Source: DASPLH01 sp035627675
Lineage (GTDB): Bacteria > Acidobacteriota > Terriglobia > Terriglobales > Acidobacteriaceae
Reading direction: 5' to 3'
DNA: 17,377 nucleotides
NCBI GenBank assembly: GCA_035627675.1
Contig: DASPLH010000252.1
Span: 1-17,377, forward strand
Part shown: piece by piece, positions 6,201-13,381 of the stretch
Numbering within the stretch: the first letter of the stretch is position 1
How the letters are laid out: every line of letters starts with the position of its first letter
Notes under the pieces: generated by a model
What the model saw: only the letters and a program-made list of their open reading frames with translations
Told to the model about the DNA's origin: nothing
Database searches by the model: none
Translations under genes and position numbers: made by a program

Positions 6201-8774
6201 ATGGCAAACAGAAGCAACCACTCGCCTCGAGGCTCCTCGCTTGACAGAAGGAGCTTCGTTCGCAAACTTGTCGCGGCAGCAACGCTCGTCCTCAGCCTGG
6301 CGGCGTTCTCCGTGGCCCAGGAACCGGAGAAGGGCAAGGTAATCGGCGGGTACATCACCGAGCAGTCGCTGGAAGTCGGCGGCCGCATTGCCGACACCTT
6401 CGGCAACACCGGGATGTACAACACGTTCGTGAATCTCGAGAGCGGCGCGCGCCTGCTGGATTACACGCTGAGCATGCGCTCGCTGACGCGCGAGAGCCTG
6501 GTGTTCGACGACCTGTACTTCTCCAACGCGGGTTACGGCGGCGACCCGCAGAACTTCAGCCGCCTGCGCATCTCGAAGAACCGCTTGTACAACTTCACGG
6601 CCAGCTTCCGCCGGGACGTGAACTACTTCAACGACAGCTACCTGGCGAACCCCTACAACACGCCGGCCGCCCAGGGCGGACGCGTCGTGTTCAACGACTC
6701 GCCACACCTCTACAACACCCGTCGCCGCATGGGCGATTTCAACCTGACGCTCGCTCCGCAGTCTCCGGTGCGCGTGCGCCTCGGGTACTCGCGCAACGAT
6801 CACCAGGGACCCTCGTTCTCCACCTTCCACGAGGGTACGGACATCCAGGTGTTCCAGGATTTCGCAAACCGCCAGGATCAGTACCAGGTGGGTATCGACA
6901 TCCGCGTGCTGCCCCGCACGAGCTTCAGCTTCGACCAGTTCTTCGTTCACAACAAGGTGAACACCAACTGGTCGGACGTCAACGTGGGACAGTACACGAG
7001 CAACGGCCTGCCCGTAGATCTCGGCGCCATCTACAACACGTACTATGGCCAGCCCTGTTCGAACGTCGTCGGCGGGCCAATCGTGAACGGCACGGTCGTG
7101 AAGCCGAACTGCCAGGTGTATGCCGGCTACAGCCGCACGAGCCCGACGGTCACCGATATCCCCACGTCGCAGCTCTCGTTCTCCAGCAAGTACTGGCAGA
7201 AACTGGACATCACCGGTTCGGCTACCTACAGCTGGGCCGAGAGCACCTCGGATTACAACGAACTGGCGCGCACCTACGTTTCGCGTACGGCTGAGAATGG
7301 TTTCTCGTTCAGCGGCCCGATCACGGTGGAGCGTATCGCCAGCTCGGCTGACCTCGGCGTGACGTACCACATCAACGACCAGTGGAGCATCACCGACGAG
7401 GTTCGCTGGATTCACTACCGCATCCCGGGCTACTTCCAGCAGTCCGATACGGCCTGCATCGTCAGCAATCCTCTTCTGGGTGTGACGAGCCCTCCGGGCG
7501 CAACCCCGGGTGCTCCGGCCGGCTCCGTCTGCCTGCCGAACCTGCCCGTGGCCGCGGGCCTTCCGGCCTACTCGGCCAGCAGCCCCGCGGACCGCGCGCA
7601 GGAGAACATCGTTCGCTTCCTGGGTGACGAGACGATTTCGAACACGACGAAGCTGGCGTGGGAGCCGAATCGGCATTTCGGCACGCACGTGGGCTACAAG
7701 TGGGCGAACCGCACCCTGAACTTCAAGGACCTGACCAGCGGCACGCTGACGTACTACAGCACCAACGGTGCGCCGCGCGGCGCCTGCCCCGCCGACGCCG
7801 AGTCCTGCACCGCGACCTTCACGGGCGGCAACACCAACACTGTGCAGTTCGCAAATGACGCGCGTTTCCAGGAAGACGTAACGGAACACGCGTTGCTGTT
7901 CGGCATCACGGCTCGTCCGGTCAACGATTGGCGCATCAACGCCGATCTCGAGTGGATGAGCGCAACCGGAACGTTCACGCCGATCTCGCCCCGCAACCAG
8001 CAGCGGTTCAAGCTCCGCAGCGGGTATCGCGTGGCGAATTGGGGCTCGATCTCCGGTTCGATCAACCTCATCGAAAACCGCAACAACAACCGCGCACCTG
8101 GCTTCCGGGAGGGCACGACGGCGGTTCCTCACAAGGACCACTTCCGCGCGTACAGCCTGACGTTCAACGTGACCCCGAGCAAGTGGGCCGGTCTCGACCT
8201 GGGATGGAGCTACAGCGACGTCTATTCCAATTCGAGCGCCTGCCTGCCGATGAGCGGCAACGCAACGTCATTCATTCCTGAAGGCGGCGCGCTGACCCTG
8301 CGCTGCGTGGGCGGCTCGAACGGCGCAATTCCAGCGGTGCTGCTGTACCAGCAGAGCACCCACGACGTGTTCGCCAACCTGCGATTGACGCCCATCAAGC
8401 GGGTTACGTTCAACGTCGGTTACGACATCACCAGCGACTCCGGGAACAACACCTGGCTGCGCGCCGATACGCTGGCGCCGTTCCGGGTGCCGGTGGATGC
8501 GAACAACAACGTGATCATCGTCGGCAACAACCCGGCTCCCGGACCCTTCGTGGCTTTCGTCAACGGTCCGAACCCGGGCGCCGGCCAGGGACCGCTCGCT
8601 ATCAACTGGCACCGCCCGTCGGGCTCGGTTGAGATTGAGTTGACCCGCACGGTGTCGTTCAAGGGCGCGTACAACTATTACGGCTACAACGAGAAGAGCA
8701 GCAATCTTGGATTCGTAACCCCGCGTGACTTCCATGCCAACGTGGGCACGCTCTCCTTGAAGTACGCGTTCTGA
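6201..8774 (+). CDS. MtrB/PioB-family outer-membrane beta-barrel
   Basis: 857-residue outer-membrane porin that should sheathe the decahaem cytochrome encoded just upstream; longer than Shewanella MtrB (about 700), nearer PioB. After a signal sequence ending near FSVAQ the protein is made of alternating amphipathic beta strands separated by polar loops, and it ends in the typical barrel C-terminus LSLKYAF with a terminal Phe. The start has GGGGAG upstream. The MtrB N-terminal CXXC motif is absent. Two oddities: the signal region reads DRRSFVRK before its hydrophobic core, like a twin-arginine motif although barrels normally need Sec; and all eight cysteines fall in four close pairs (286/304, 419/444, 529/536, 681/702), suggesting disulfides in exposed loops. 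A strong terminator follows 30 bases after the stop. Confidence 0.9.
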   Translation: MANRSNHSPRGSSLDRRSFVRKLVAAATLVLSLAAFSVAQEPEKGKVIGGYITEQSLEVGGRIADTFGNTGMYNTFVNLESGARLLDYTLSMRSLTRESLVFDDLYFSNAGYGGDPQNFSRLRISKNRLYNFTASFRRDVNYFNDSYLANPYNTPAAQGGRVVFNDSPHLYNTRRRMGDFNLTLAPQSPVRVRLGYSRNDHQGPSFSTFHEGTDIQVFQDFANRQDQYQVGIDIRVLPRTSFSFDQFFVHNKVNTNWSDVNVGQYTSNGLPVDLGAIYNTYYGQPCSNVVGGPIVNGTVVKPNCQVYAGYSRTSPTVTDIPTSQLSFSSKYWQKLDITGSATYSWAESTSDYNELARTYVSRTAENGFSFSGPITVERIASSADLGVTYHINDQWSITDEVRWIHYRIPGYFQQSDTACIVSNPLLGVTSPPGATPGAPAGSVCLPNLPVAAGLPAYSASSPADRAQENIVRFLGDETISNTTKLAWEPNRHFGTHVGYKWANRTLNFKDLTSGTLTYYSTNGAPRGACPADAESCTATFTGGNTNTVQFANDARFQEDVTEHALLFGITARPVNDWRINADLEWMSATGTFTPISPRNQQRFKLRSGYRVANWGSISGSINLIENRNNNRAPGFREGTTAVPHKDHFRAYSLTFNVTPSKWAGLDLGWSYSDVYSNSSACLPMSGNATSFIPEGGALTLRCVGGSNGAIPAVLLYQQSTHDVFANLRLTPIKRVTFNVGYDITSDSGNNTWLRADTLAPFRVPVDANNNVIIVGNNPAPGPFVAFVNGPNPGAGQGPLAINWHRPSGSVEIELTRTVSFKGAYNYYGYNEKSSNLGFVTPRDFHANVGTLSLKYAF

Positions 8775-8803
8775 TGCAGGGCTACAATTTATCTCGCACA
8801 AGC

Positions 8804-8832
8804 TCCGGGGCGGTTCGCCGCCCCGGATTTTT
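8804..8832 (+). terminator. strong intrinsic terminator of the decahaem/barrel operon
   Basis: Ten-base-pair stem TCCGGGGCGG (8804-8813) with CCGCCCCGGA (8818-8827), stable TTCG tetraloop, then TTTTT. It closes the two-gene operon. Confidence 0.93.
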
Positions 8833-8940
8833 ATTGCCCGCCGCCCGTCCCCGATTGCCTGACCGTAGTGACCTGCGCCACTCGCAGTTGTGTCTAAGTG
8901 CCGGTAAATCGCTGAAAAGTCGCAGAAAAGCCGGAGTGAG

Positions 8941-8956
8941 TGTGACTTCTGTCACA
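8941..8956. promoter_or_regulatory. Crp/Fnr-type operator upstream of monohaem cytochrome c
   Basis: TGTGACTTCTGTCACA is a perfect TGTGA-N6-TCACA palindrome. It lies in the 313-base gap between the barrel terminator and the cytochrome gene, which otherwise holds no gene. A -10-like TGTAGAT at 8992-8998 would put the operator centre about 56 bases upstream of the transcript start, similar to the decahaem promoter. A degenerate second copy (GTGA CCTGCG CCAC, 8868-8881) is further upstream. Confidence 0.75.
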
Positions 8957-9087
8957 TCCACCCGTGAGAACACTCACTGCTGGGAGTTCGGTGTAGATGA
9001 GAAAACCAAGATGTCCCGAAGTACGCGTACAAAGCAACGACAACTCCGGGCAGCGATCGACCAATTTGTAAAGGGAAGGGATTTGTA

Positions 9088-9357
9088 ATGAAGAAAACCA
9101 TCATCGCTACCGCAATCCTCGCAATGGCTCTCCCGGCGTTCGCCGCTGACGGCGCAGCTCTTTATAAGGCGAAGTGCCAGATGTGCCACGCTCCCGACGG
9201 AAGCAAGGCCGCTCCGAACCTCGCCACGCTGACGGTCGAGCAGACCATCGAGATCACCGCCAAGGGCAAGGCTCCGAAGATGCCGGCGTACGAAAGCAAG
9301 CTGAGCGCGGAAGAGATCAAGGCCGTCTCCGAGTTCATGAAGTCGTTGAAGAAGTAA
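9088..9357 (+). CDS. small monohaem class I cytochrome c
   Basis: 89-residue precursor with a clear Sec signal (MKKTIIATAILAMALPAFA, cleaved before ADG), leaving a soluble periplasmic protein of about 70 residues. The haem site is CQMCH, and the distal ligand is probably the Met of KMPAYE, as in class I cytochromes c. The C-terminal helix is SAEEIKAVSEFMKSL. A strong Shine-Dalgarno (AAGGGAAGGG) precedes the ATG. It is well placed to shuttle electrons between membrane cytochromes and the decahaem protein. The 11-haem/cytochrome b gene starts 85 bases downstream, behind only a weak hairpin, so the two probably share a promoter with a GTGA operator. Confidence 0.93.
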   Translation: MKKTIIATAILAMALPAFAADGAALYKAKCQMCHAPDGSKAAPNLATLTVEQTIEITAKGKAPKMPAYESKLSAEEIKAVSEFMKSLKK

Positions 9358-9389
9358 TTCCAGCAGTCCTGCACGGCATTGCACCTGCG

Positions 9390-9416
9390 AACCCGGCGGC
9401 GAGAGTTGCCGGGTTT
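9390..9416 (+). terminator. weak hairpin (attenuator?) between the monohaem and 11-haem genes
   Basis: AACCCGGC (9390-9397) pairs with GCCGGGTT (9408-9415) around a ten-base loop, followed by only one or two further T residues. Partial termination would let the small cytochrome be made in excess over the large membrane cytochrome; that role is inference. Confidence 0.45.
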
Positions 9417-9442
9417 CGGGTGCTCGCAGCCGAGGTGAGTGA

Positions 9443-11425
9443 ATGTTTCGTAGGCATACATATTGGATACTTTGCCTGGCCGTGCTATTGCTGGCCGGGT
9501 TCTCCGTGGCCGAGCCGCCGAAGAACGCGGCGGCGCAACAGCCGCAGTTGGCGAACGCGGACTGTCTGGCCTGTCACAGTGATGCGTCGCTGACGAAGGA
9601 AGTCGATGGCAAGCAGGTCAGTCTGCAGGTGAGGGAGGATGCATTCACGAACTCCATTCACGGGCAGATGTTCAAGTGCACCGATTGCCACAAGGACATA
9701 ACTTCGGTTCCGCACGACTCCAACCTTGCAAAGCCGAGCTGCACGGACTGTCACAGCGATGCGCAGGCGAAGTACGACGGCAGTCTGCACGCGAAAGCGA
9801 TCGCCGGCGGCAACGCCAAGGCCGCCCGCTGCGCCGATTGCCACGGCAACATCCACGAAGTCCTTCCGGCTTCGGACGCGAAGTCTCCCGTTTCCCGCGC
9901 CAACATTCCCAAGACCTGTGCCTCGTGCCACAGCCAGAAGTTCGTCATGCAGGGAGCGGGCGTAAGCACCGCGCCGGTCATGGCCTACCAGGAGAGCGTG
10001 CACGGGAAGCTTGCTGCCGGCGGAAACGCCAAGGCCGCGGTTTGCAGCGATTGCCACAGCTCACACGACATCCGCAAAGCCAGCGATTCGCAATCATCTA
10101 TTTCAAAGCAGGCTGTTGCCAACGTGTGTGCGAAGTGCCACGACGCCGAGACCAAGGTTTTCCAGGCCAGCATCCACGGGCAGCGCCTTGCGAAGGGCGA
10201 TCTCCAGTCCGCCAGCTGCACCGACTGCCATGGCATTCACGCAATCAAGAGCCACACGGATCCGAAGTCGCCCGTGTTCGCCAACAACGTCGCGACCGAA
10301 GCCTGTGCGCAGTGCCACGGCAGCTCGAAGATGAACCGTGAGTTCGGCATGGACGGCGACCGCGTGTCGTCGTACCTCGCCAACTACCACGGCATGGCCA
10401 AGCAGGTGGGTTCCGAAAGCTCGGCGACGTGCTCGAGCTGCCACGGCGTCCACAACATCCTGCCGGCCAGCGATCCGAAGTCCACGATCAACGGCGCGAA
10501 CCTCGTACAGACGTGCGCGCAGTGCCACTCGGGCGCGAACGAGAAGTTCGCGGCAGCCAGGATCCACGAGCAGCCGCTCGCGGCCGATATCGGCTCGAAG
10601 ATTGTCGGATGGGTCAAGACGTTCTACATCCTCACCATCTTCGGCACGATCGGCTTCATGCTGCTGCACAACCTGATCATCCTGCGGAAGAAGCTGGCCG
10701 ACCGCCGCACGGGCCATGCGCATCATGGTTCCGGCCCGCGCGTGGTGGTCCGCATGACGAAGAAGCAGCGCATCCAGCACGCGATGTTGTTCGTCACGTT
10801 CTTCCTGCTGGTGTTCACCGGATTCGCGCTGAAGTATCCGCAGTCCTGGCTGGCGACCATGTTCATCAACGAACTGATCCGCAGCTGGCTGCACCGCGTC
10901 GCCGGCGCGCTGATGATCGTCGCGAGCCTCTACCACGTGTACTACCTCGCCTTCGAGAAGGAAGGCCGCCAGATGTTCTGGGATATGCTGCCGGAACTGA
11001 AGGACGCGACGGACGTGGTCCAGGTCTTCAAGTACTACCTCGGATTCAGCACGGTGAAGCCGCAGTTCAAGCGCTTCAACTACGCGGAGAAGATGGAGTA
11101 CTGGGCGCTGGTCTGGGGCACGATCGTCATGGCCGTCACCGGCGTGATGATCTGGGCCAAGGTCATCGTCGGCAGCACGCTGCCCGGCTGGACCATCGAT
11201 GTCGCAATCGCCATCCACTTCTACGAAGCGATCCTTGCGACGCTGGCGATCATCGTGTGGCACTTCTACATGGTGATCTTCGATCCGGACACTTACCCGG
11301 TGAACTGGGCGTGGCTGGACGGCAAGATGTCGGTGGAGCACTACCGTGAAGAGCACGGGCTCGATTCCGAGACTCTGAGCAAGTTTGCAGCCTCGGAAGA
11401 ACACGAGCACGCAGGCAAGCACTAA
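9443..11425 (+). CDS. undecahaem cytochrome c fused to membrane cytochrome b
   Basis: 660-residue fusion. A Sec signal (MFRRHTYWILCLAVLLLAGF) is followed by a periplasmic domain with eleven CXXCH sites from residue 41 to about 362, mostly CTDCH, CADCH, CAQCH or CSDCH, repeating with an SIHG/SVHG motif that supplies distal His ligands. A membrane domain follows (about 392-613) with five hydrophobic helices. Its histidines (IQHAM, WLHR, LYHVYY, IHFYE, VWHFYM) fit a di-haem b domain like those of formate dehydrogenase gamma or hydrogenase b subunits. The tail is cytoplasmic and His/Glu-rich. The arrangement suggests a quinone-reactive protein that passes electrons directly between the menaquinone pool and its own 11-haem wire, in place of CymA/NapC. 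The start has GAGGTGAG upstream. No known name fits, and the direction of flow is not given by sequence. Confidence 0.9.
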   Translation: MFRRHTYWILCLAVLLLAGFSVAEPPKNAAAQQPQLANADCLACHSDASLTKEVDGKQVSLQVREDAFTNSIHGQMFKCTDCHKDITSVPHDSNLAKPSCTDCHSDAQAKYDGSLHAKAIAGGNAKAARCADCHGNIHEVLPASDAKSPVSRANIPKTCASCHSQKFVMQGAGVSTAPVMAYQESVHGKLAAGGNAKAAVCSDCHSSHDIRKASDSQSSISKQAVANVCAKCHDAETKVFQASIHGQRLAKGDLQSASCTDCHGIHAIKSHTDPKSPVFANNVATEACAQCHGSSKMNREFGMDGDRVSSYLANYHGMAKQVGSESSATCSSCHGVHNILPASDPKSTINGANLVQTCAQCHSGANEKFAAARIHEQPLAADIGSKIVGWVKTFYILTIFGTIGFMLLHNLIILRKKLADRRTGHAHHGSGPRVVVRMTKKQRIQHAMLFVTFFLLVFTGFALKYPQSWLATMFINELIRSWLHRVAGALMIVASLYHVYYLAFEKEGRQMFWDMLPELKDATDVVQVFKYYLGFSTVKPQFKRFNYAEKMEYWALVWGTIVMAVTGVMIWAKVIVGSTLPGWTIDVAIAIHFYEAILATLAIIVWHFYMVIFDPDTYPVNWAWLDGKMSVEHYREEHGLDSETLSKFAASEEHEHAGKH

Positions 11426-11455
11426 AGTGAGTCAAGCAGTGATGAAGTAACGGAG

Positions 11456-11489
11456 AAGCAGCAGGTCGCCAAACGATCTGCTGCTTTTT
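11456..11489 (+). terminator. intrinsic terminator after 11-haem/cytochrome b gene
   Basis: AAGCAGCAG (11456-11464) pairs with CTGCTGCTT (11478-11486), with a T-run to 11489. The loop can add a further GA/TC pairing. It ends the monohaem/undecahaem unit, so the NapC-like gene needs its own promoter in 11490-11597; no clear one was found there. Confidence 0.88.
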
Positions 11490-11597
11490 CGCTGTAAATA
11501 GAGTACGTTTGTTTCTCATCGTGCGGCATGCGCAAAGGGGGCGCGGCCGCAGGCTCTAGAAGTTCCATGTCAGCTACAACTGTTTGAAGGAGAACAG

Positions 11598-13130
11598 ATG
11601 AGTCACACGGGAGAGGTCCCACCCGCGGTTCCGCCGGGCGGCGAGGACCTGCGTCTGCGATCGCTGTTGCGCAACTGGATCAGTCTGGCCGGTCTTGCGC
11701 TGGCGGCCGTAGCTTTCATCAACATCATCCTCCTGTTTGCGATGGACATCATTTCCGCGCATCCGAACCCCTACATCGGCATATTCGCCTACGTGATCAT
11801 GCCGGCCATCCTGATCGCGGGACTCCTGCTGGTTCCGCTCGGGATCTGGCGCACGCGCAACCGGCTTCGCAGCGGCGACCCCTCGGTACCCCGTTTCCCC
11901 CGTCTCGACCTGAACAATCCCGCCCAGCGCAGCACAGTCGCGTTCTTCATGTCGTTCGTGGTTCTGTTTGTGCTCCTCAGCGCCATCGGCAGCTATCGCG
12001 CTTACGAGTACTCGGATTCGACGGAGTTCTGCGGGCAGCTCTGTCACTCGGTGATGCACCCGGAGTTCACCGCTCACCAGGCCTCTCCGCACGCCAGAGT
12101 CGGCTGCGTGGACTGCCATGTGGGCGAAGGCGCGGGATGGTACGTCCGCTCGAAGCTGAGCGGCGCGCGCCAGGTGTTCAAGACGGCGCTGGGGACGTTC
12201 CCCCGCCCAATCGAGACGCCCGTGGCAAACCTGCGTCCCGCACCGGAAACCTGCGAGCAGTGCCACTGGCCCAAGAAGTTCTGGGGCGCGCAGCTGAAGG
12301 TGATCAACCACTTCGGCTACGACGAGAAGAACACGCCGCGACAGCTCCAGATGCTCATCAAGACCGGCGGGGGCGATCCGAACCAGGGCGTGGCGACCGG
12401 CATTCACTGGCACATGAACATCGGCAACACCATCACGTACGCGTCCGATCCGAAGCGCCAGAACATCCCATACGTGAAAATCAAGAACTCGAACGGCGCC
12501 GAGACCGAGTACTGGGCTGAAGGCGCCGGCGAGGCGCAGATCAAGGGCATGCAGCAGCGCAGCATGGATTGCGTCGATTGCCACAACCGCCCGACGCACA
12601 TCTACATGGCTCCCGACAAGGCAGTCGATCAATCGATGACCGCTCACCGCATCGACAATTCGCTGCCCTACGCCAAGCAACAGGCCGTAACCGTGCTCGC
12701 CGCCGACTACGCGAGCACGAGCGAGGCCCTGCAGGCGATCGAGACAAAGATACCCGCCTACTACAAGGAGACTTACCCGGACATTGCCAGCTCCAGGCAG
12801 CAGCAGATCCAGGCGATGGTCACCGAGTTGAAGGCGATCTTCCAGCGCACGCGCTTCCCGGAGATGAAGGTGGACTGGCGCACGCACGCCGACAACATCG
12901 GTCACTTCAACTCACCTGGTTGCTTCCGCTGCCACGACGGCAACCACAAGAGCAAGGACGGCAAGGTGATCACGAAAGACTGCAACGTCTGTCACTCGAT
13001 GCTGGGCCAGGAAGAGGGAGGCGTGAAAGTCCTCGGCGGCGACACCAACGCCCTGTTCAAGCACCCGGTGGAGATCGGCGATCTCTCGGCCGTCAACTGT
13101 ACCGATTGCCACACCGGCGGTCCGCAGTAG
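11598..13130 (+). CDS. NapC/NirT-type heptahaem membrane cytochrome c
   Basis: 510-residue inner-membrane protein. Three hydrophobic helices come first (about 28-53, 59-82, 113-138), then a long periplasmic haem domain. The first haem site is CGQLCH (about 145-150), CX3CH rather than CX2CH, in the context TEFCGQLCHSVMHPEF, which matches the start of the NapC/NrfH haem domain where a nearby Met or Asp can bind the first haem. Six CXXCH follow: CVDCH, CEQCH, CVDCH, CFRCH, CNVCH, CTDCH. NapC/NrfH have a single anchor helix and four or five haems, so this version is larger. The likely role is quinol oxidation and electron delivery to periplasmic partners. A good Shine-Dalgarno (AAGGAG) precedes the ATG. 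No NrfA-type nitrite reductase (CXXCK) lies next to it, so a nitrite role is not supported. Confidence 0.9.
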   Translation: MSHTGEVPPAVPPGGEDLRLRSLLRNWISLAGLALAAVAFINIILLFAMDIISAHPNPYIGIFAYVIMPAILIAGLLLVPLGIWRTRNRLRSGDPSVPRFPRLDLNNPAQRSTVAFFMSFVVLFVLLSAIGSYRAYEYSDSTEFCGQLCHSVMHPEFTAHQASPHARVGCVDCHVGEGAGWYVRSKLSGARQVFKTALGTFPRPIETPVANLRPAPETCEQCHWPKKFWGAQLKVINHFGYDEKNTPRQLQMLIKTGGGDPNQGVATGIHWHMNIGNTITYASDPKRQNIPYVKIKNSNGAETEYWAEGAGEAQIKGMQQRSMDCVDCHNRPTHIYMAPDKAVDQSMTAHRIDNSLPYAKQQAVTVLAADYASTSEALQAIETKIPAYYKETYPDIASSRQQQIQAMVTELKAIFQRTRFPEMKVDWRTHADNIGHFNSPGCFRCHDGNHKSKDGKVITKDCNVCHSMLGQEEGGVKVLGGDTNALFKHPVEIGDLSAVNCTDCHTGGPQ

Positions 13131-13151
13131 ACGCCGCGGCCGCGCGTTTCC

Positions 13152-13180
13152 AACCCCGGTTTCGGCCGGGGTTTCCTTTT
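13152..13180 (+). terminator. intrinsic terminator after NapC-like gene
   Basis: AACCCCGG (13152-13159) pairs with CCGGGGTT (13166-13173) around TTTCGG, followed by TCCTTTT. Confidence 0.88.
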
Positions 13181-13258
13181 GCGTGATTTTTCGTTCCCGA
13201 CGGGGGTCGAACCGTCCGGTCGCCACTCGCAAGTTGCTGAGGAAATGGAACTTAACTG

Positions 13259-13274
13259 AGTGATATTCGTCACA
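13259..13274. promoter_or_regulatory. Crp/Fnr-type operator, distal of a tandem pair
   Basis: AGTGATATTCGTCACA fits GTGAY-N4-RTCAC. The centre is 13266.5, about 64 bases upstream of the start predicted from TATCTT at 13319-13324. Confidence 0.68.
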
Positions 13275-13280
13275 AGTCAC

Positions 13281-13296
13281 CGTGATTCGAGTCACG
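13281..13296. promoter_or_regulatory. Crp/Fnr-type operator, proximal of a tandem pair
   Basis: CGTGATTCGAGTCACG fits the same palindrome. The centre is 13288.5, exactly 22 bases from the distal site and about 42 bases before the predicted transcript start, the class II position. Confidence 0.7.
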
Positions 13297-13318
13297 GCTC
13301 GTTTGGTCGTGCAGTCCG

Positions 13319-13324
13319 TATCTT
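13319..13324 (+). promoter_or_regulatory. possible -10 element of radical SAM gene
   Basis: TATCTT shares four of six bases with TATAAT. The -35 area is covered by the proximal operator, as at class II activator promoters. The leader would be about 50 bases with GAGGAG before the ATG at 13382. Confidence 0.4.
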
Positions 13325-13381
13325 GAGTTCACGGTCGGTAAATCAGTTAACACCTGTCAGCCGCCTGCAAGAGGAGACCTG

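Noticed and set aside
5232..8141. 969-codon open frame on the minus strand across the decahaem and barrel genes
   Set aside because: It is an antisense shadow caused by strong third-position GC bias. The plus strand has ten haem motifs, signal peptides and Shine-Dalgarno sequences; the minus translation is Arg/Val/Glu-rich with no domain.
8868..8881. GTGA CCTGCG CCAC as a sixth operator
   Set aside because: One half is mismatched (CCAC for TCAC) and it lies over 100 bases before the likely promoter; too weak to list as a site.
11598..13130. Nitrite or nitrate respiration (NrfH/NapC) assignment for the heptahaem protein
   Set aside because: No NrfA (CXXCK), NapA or other terminal reductase gene is in the window, and the haem number and helices differ from NrfH/NapC.
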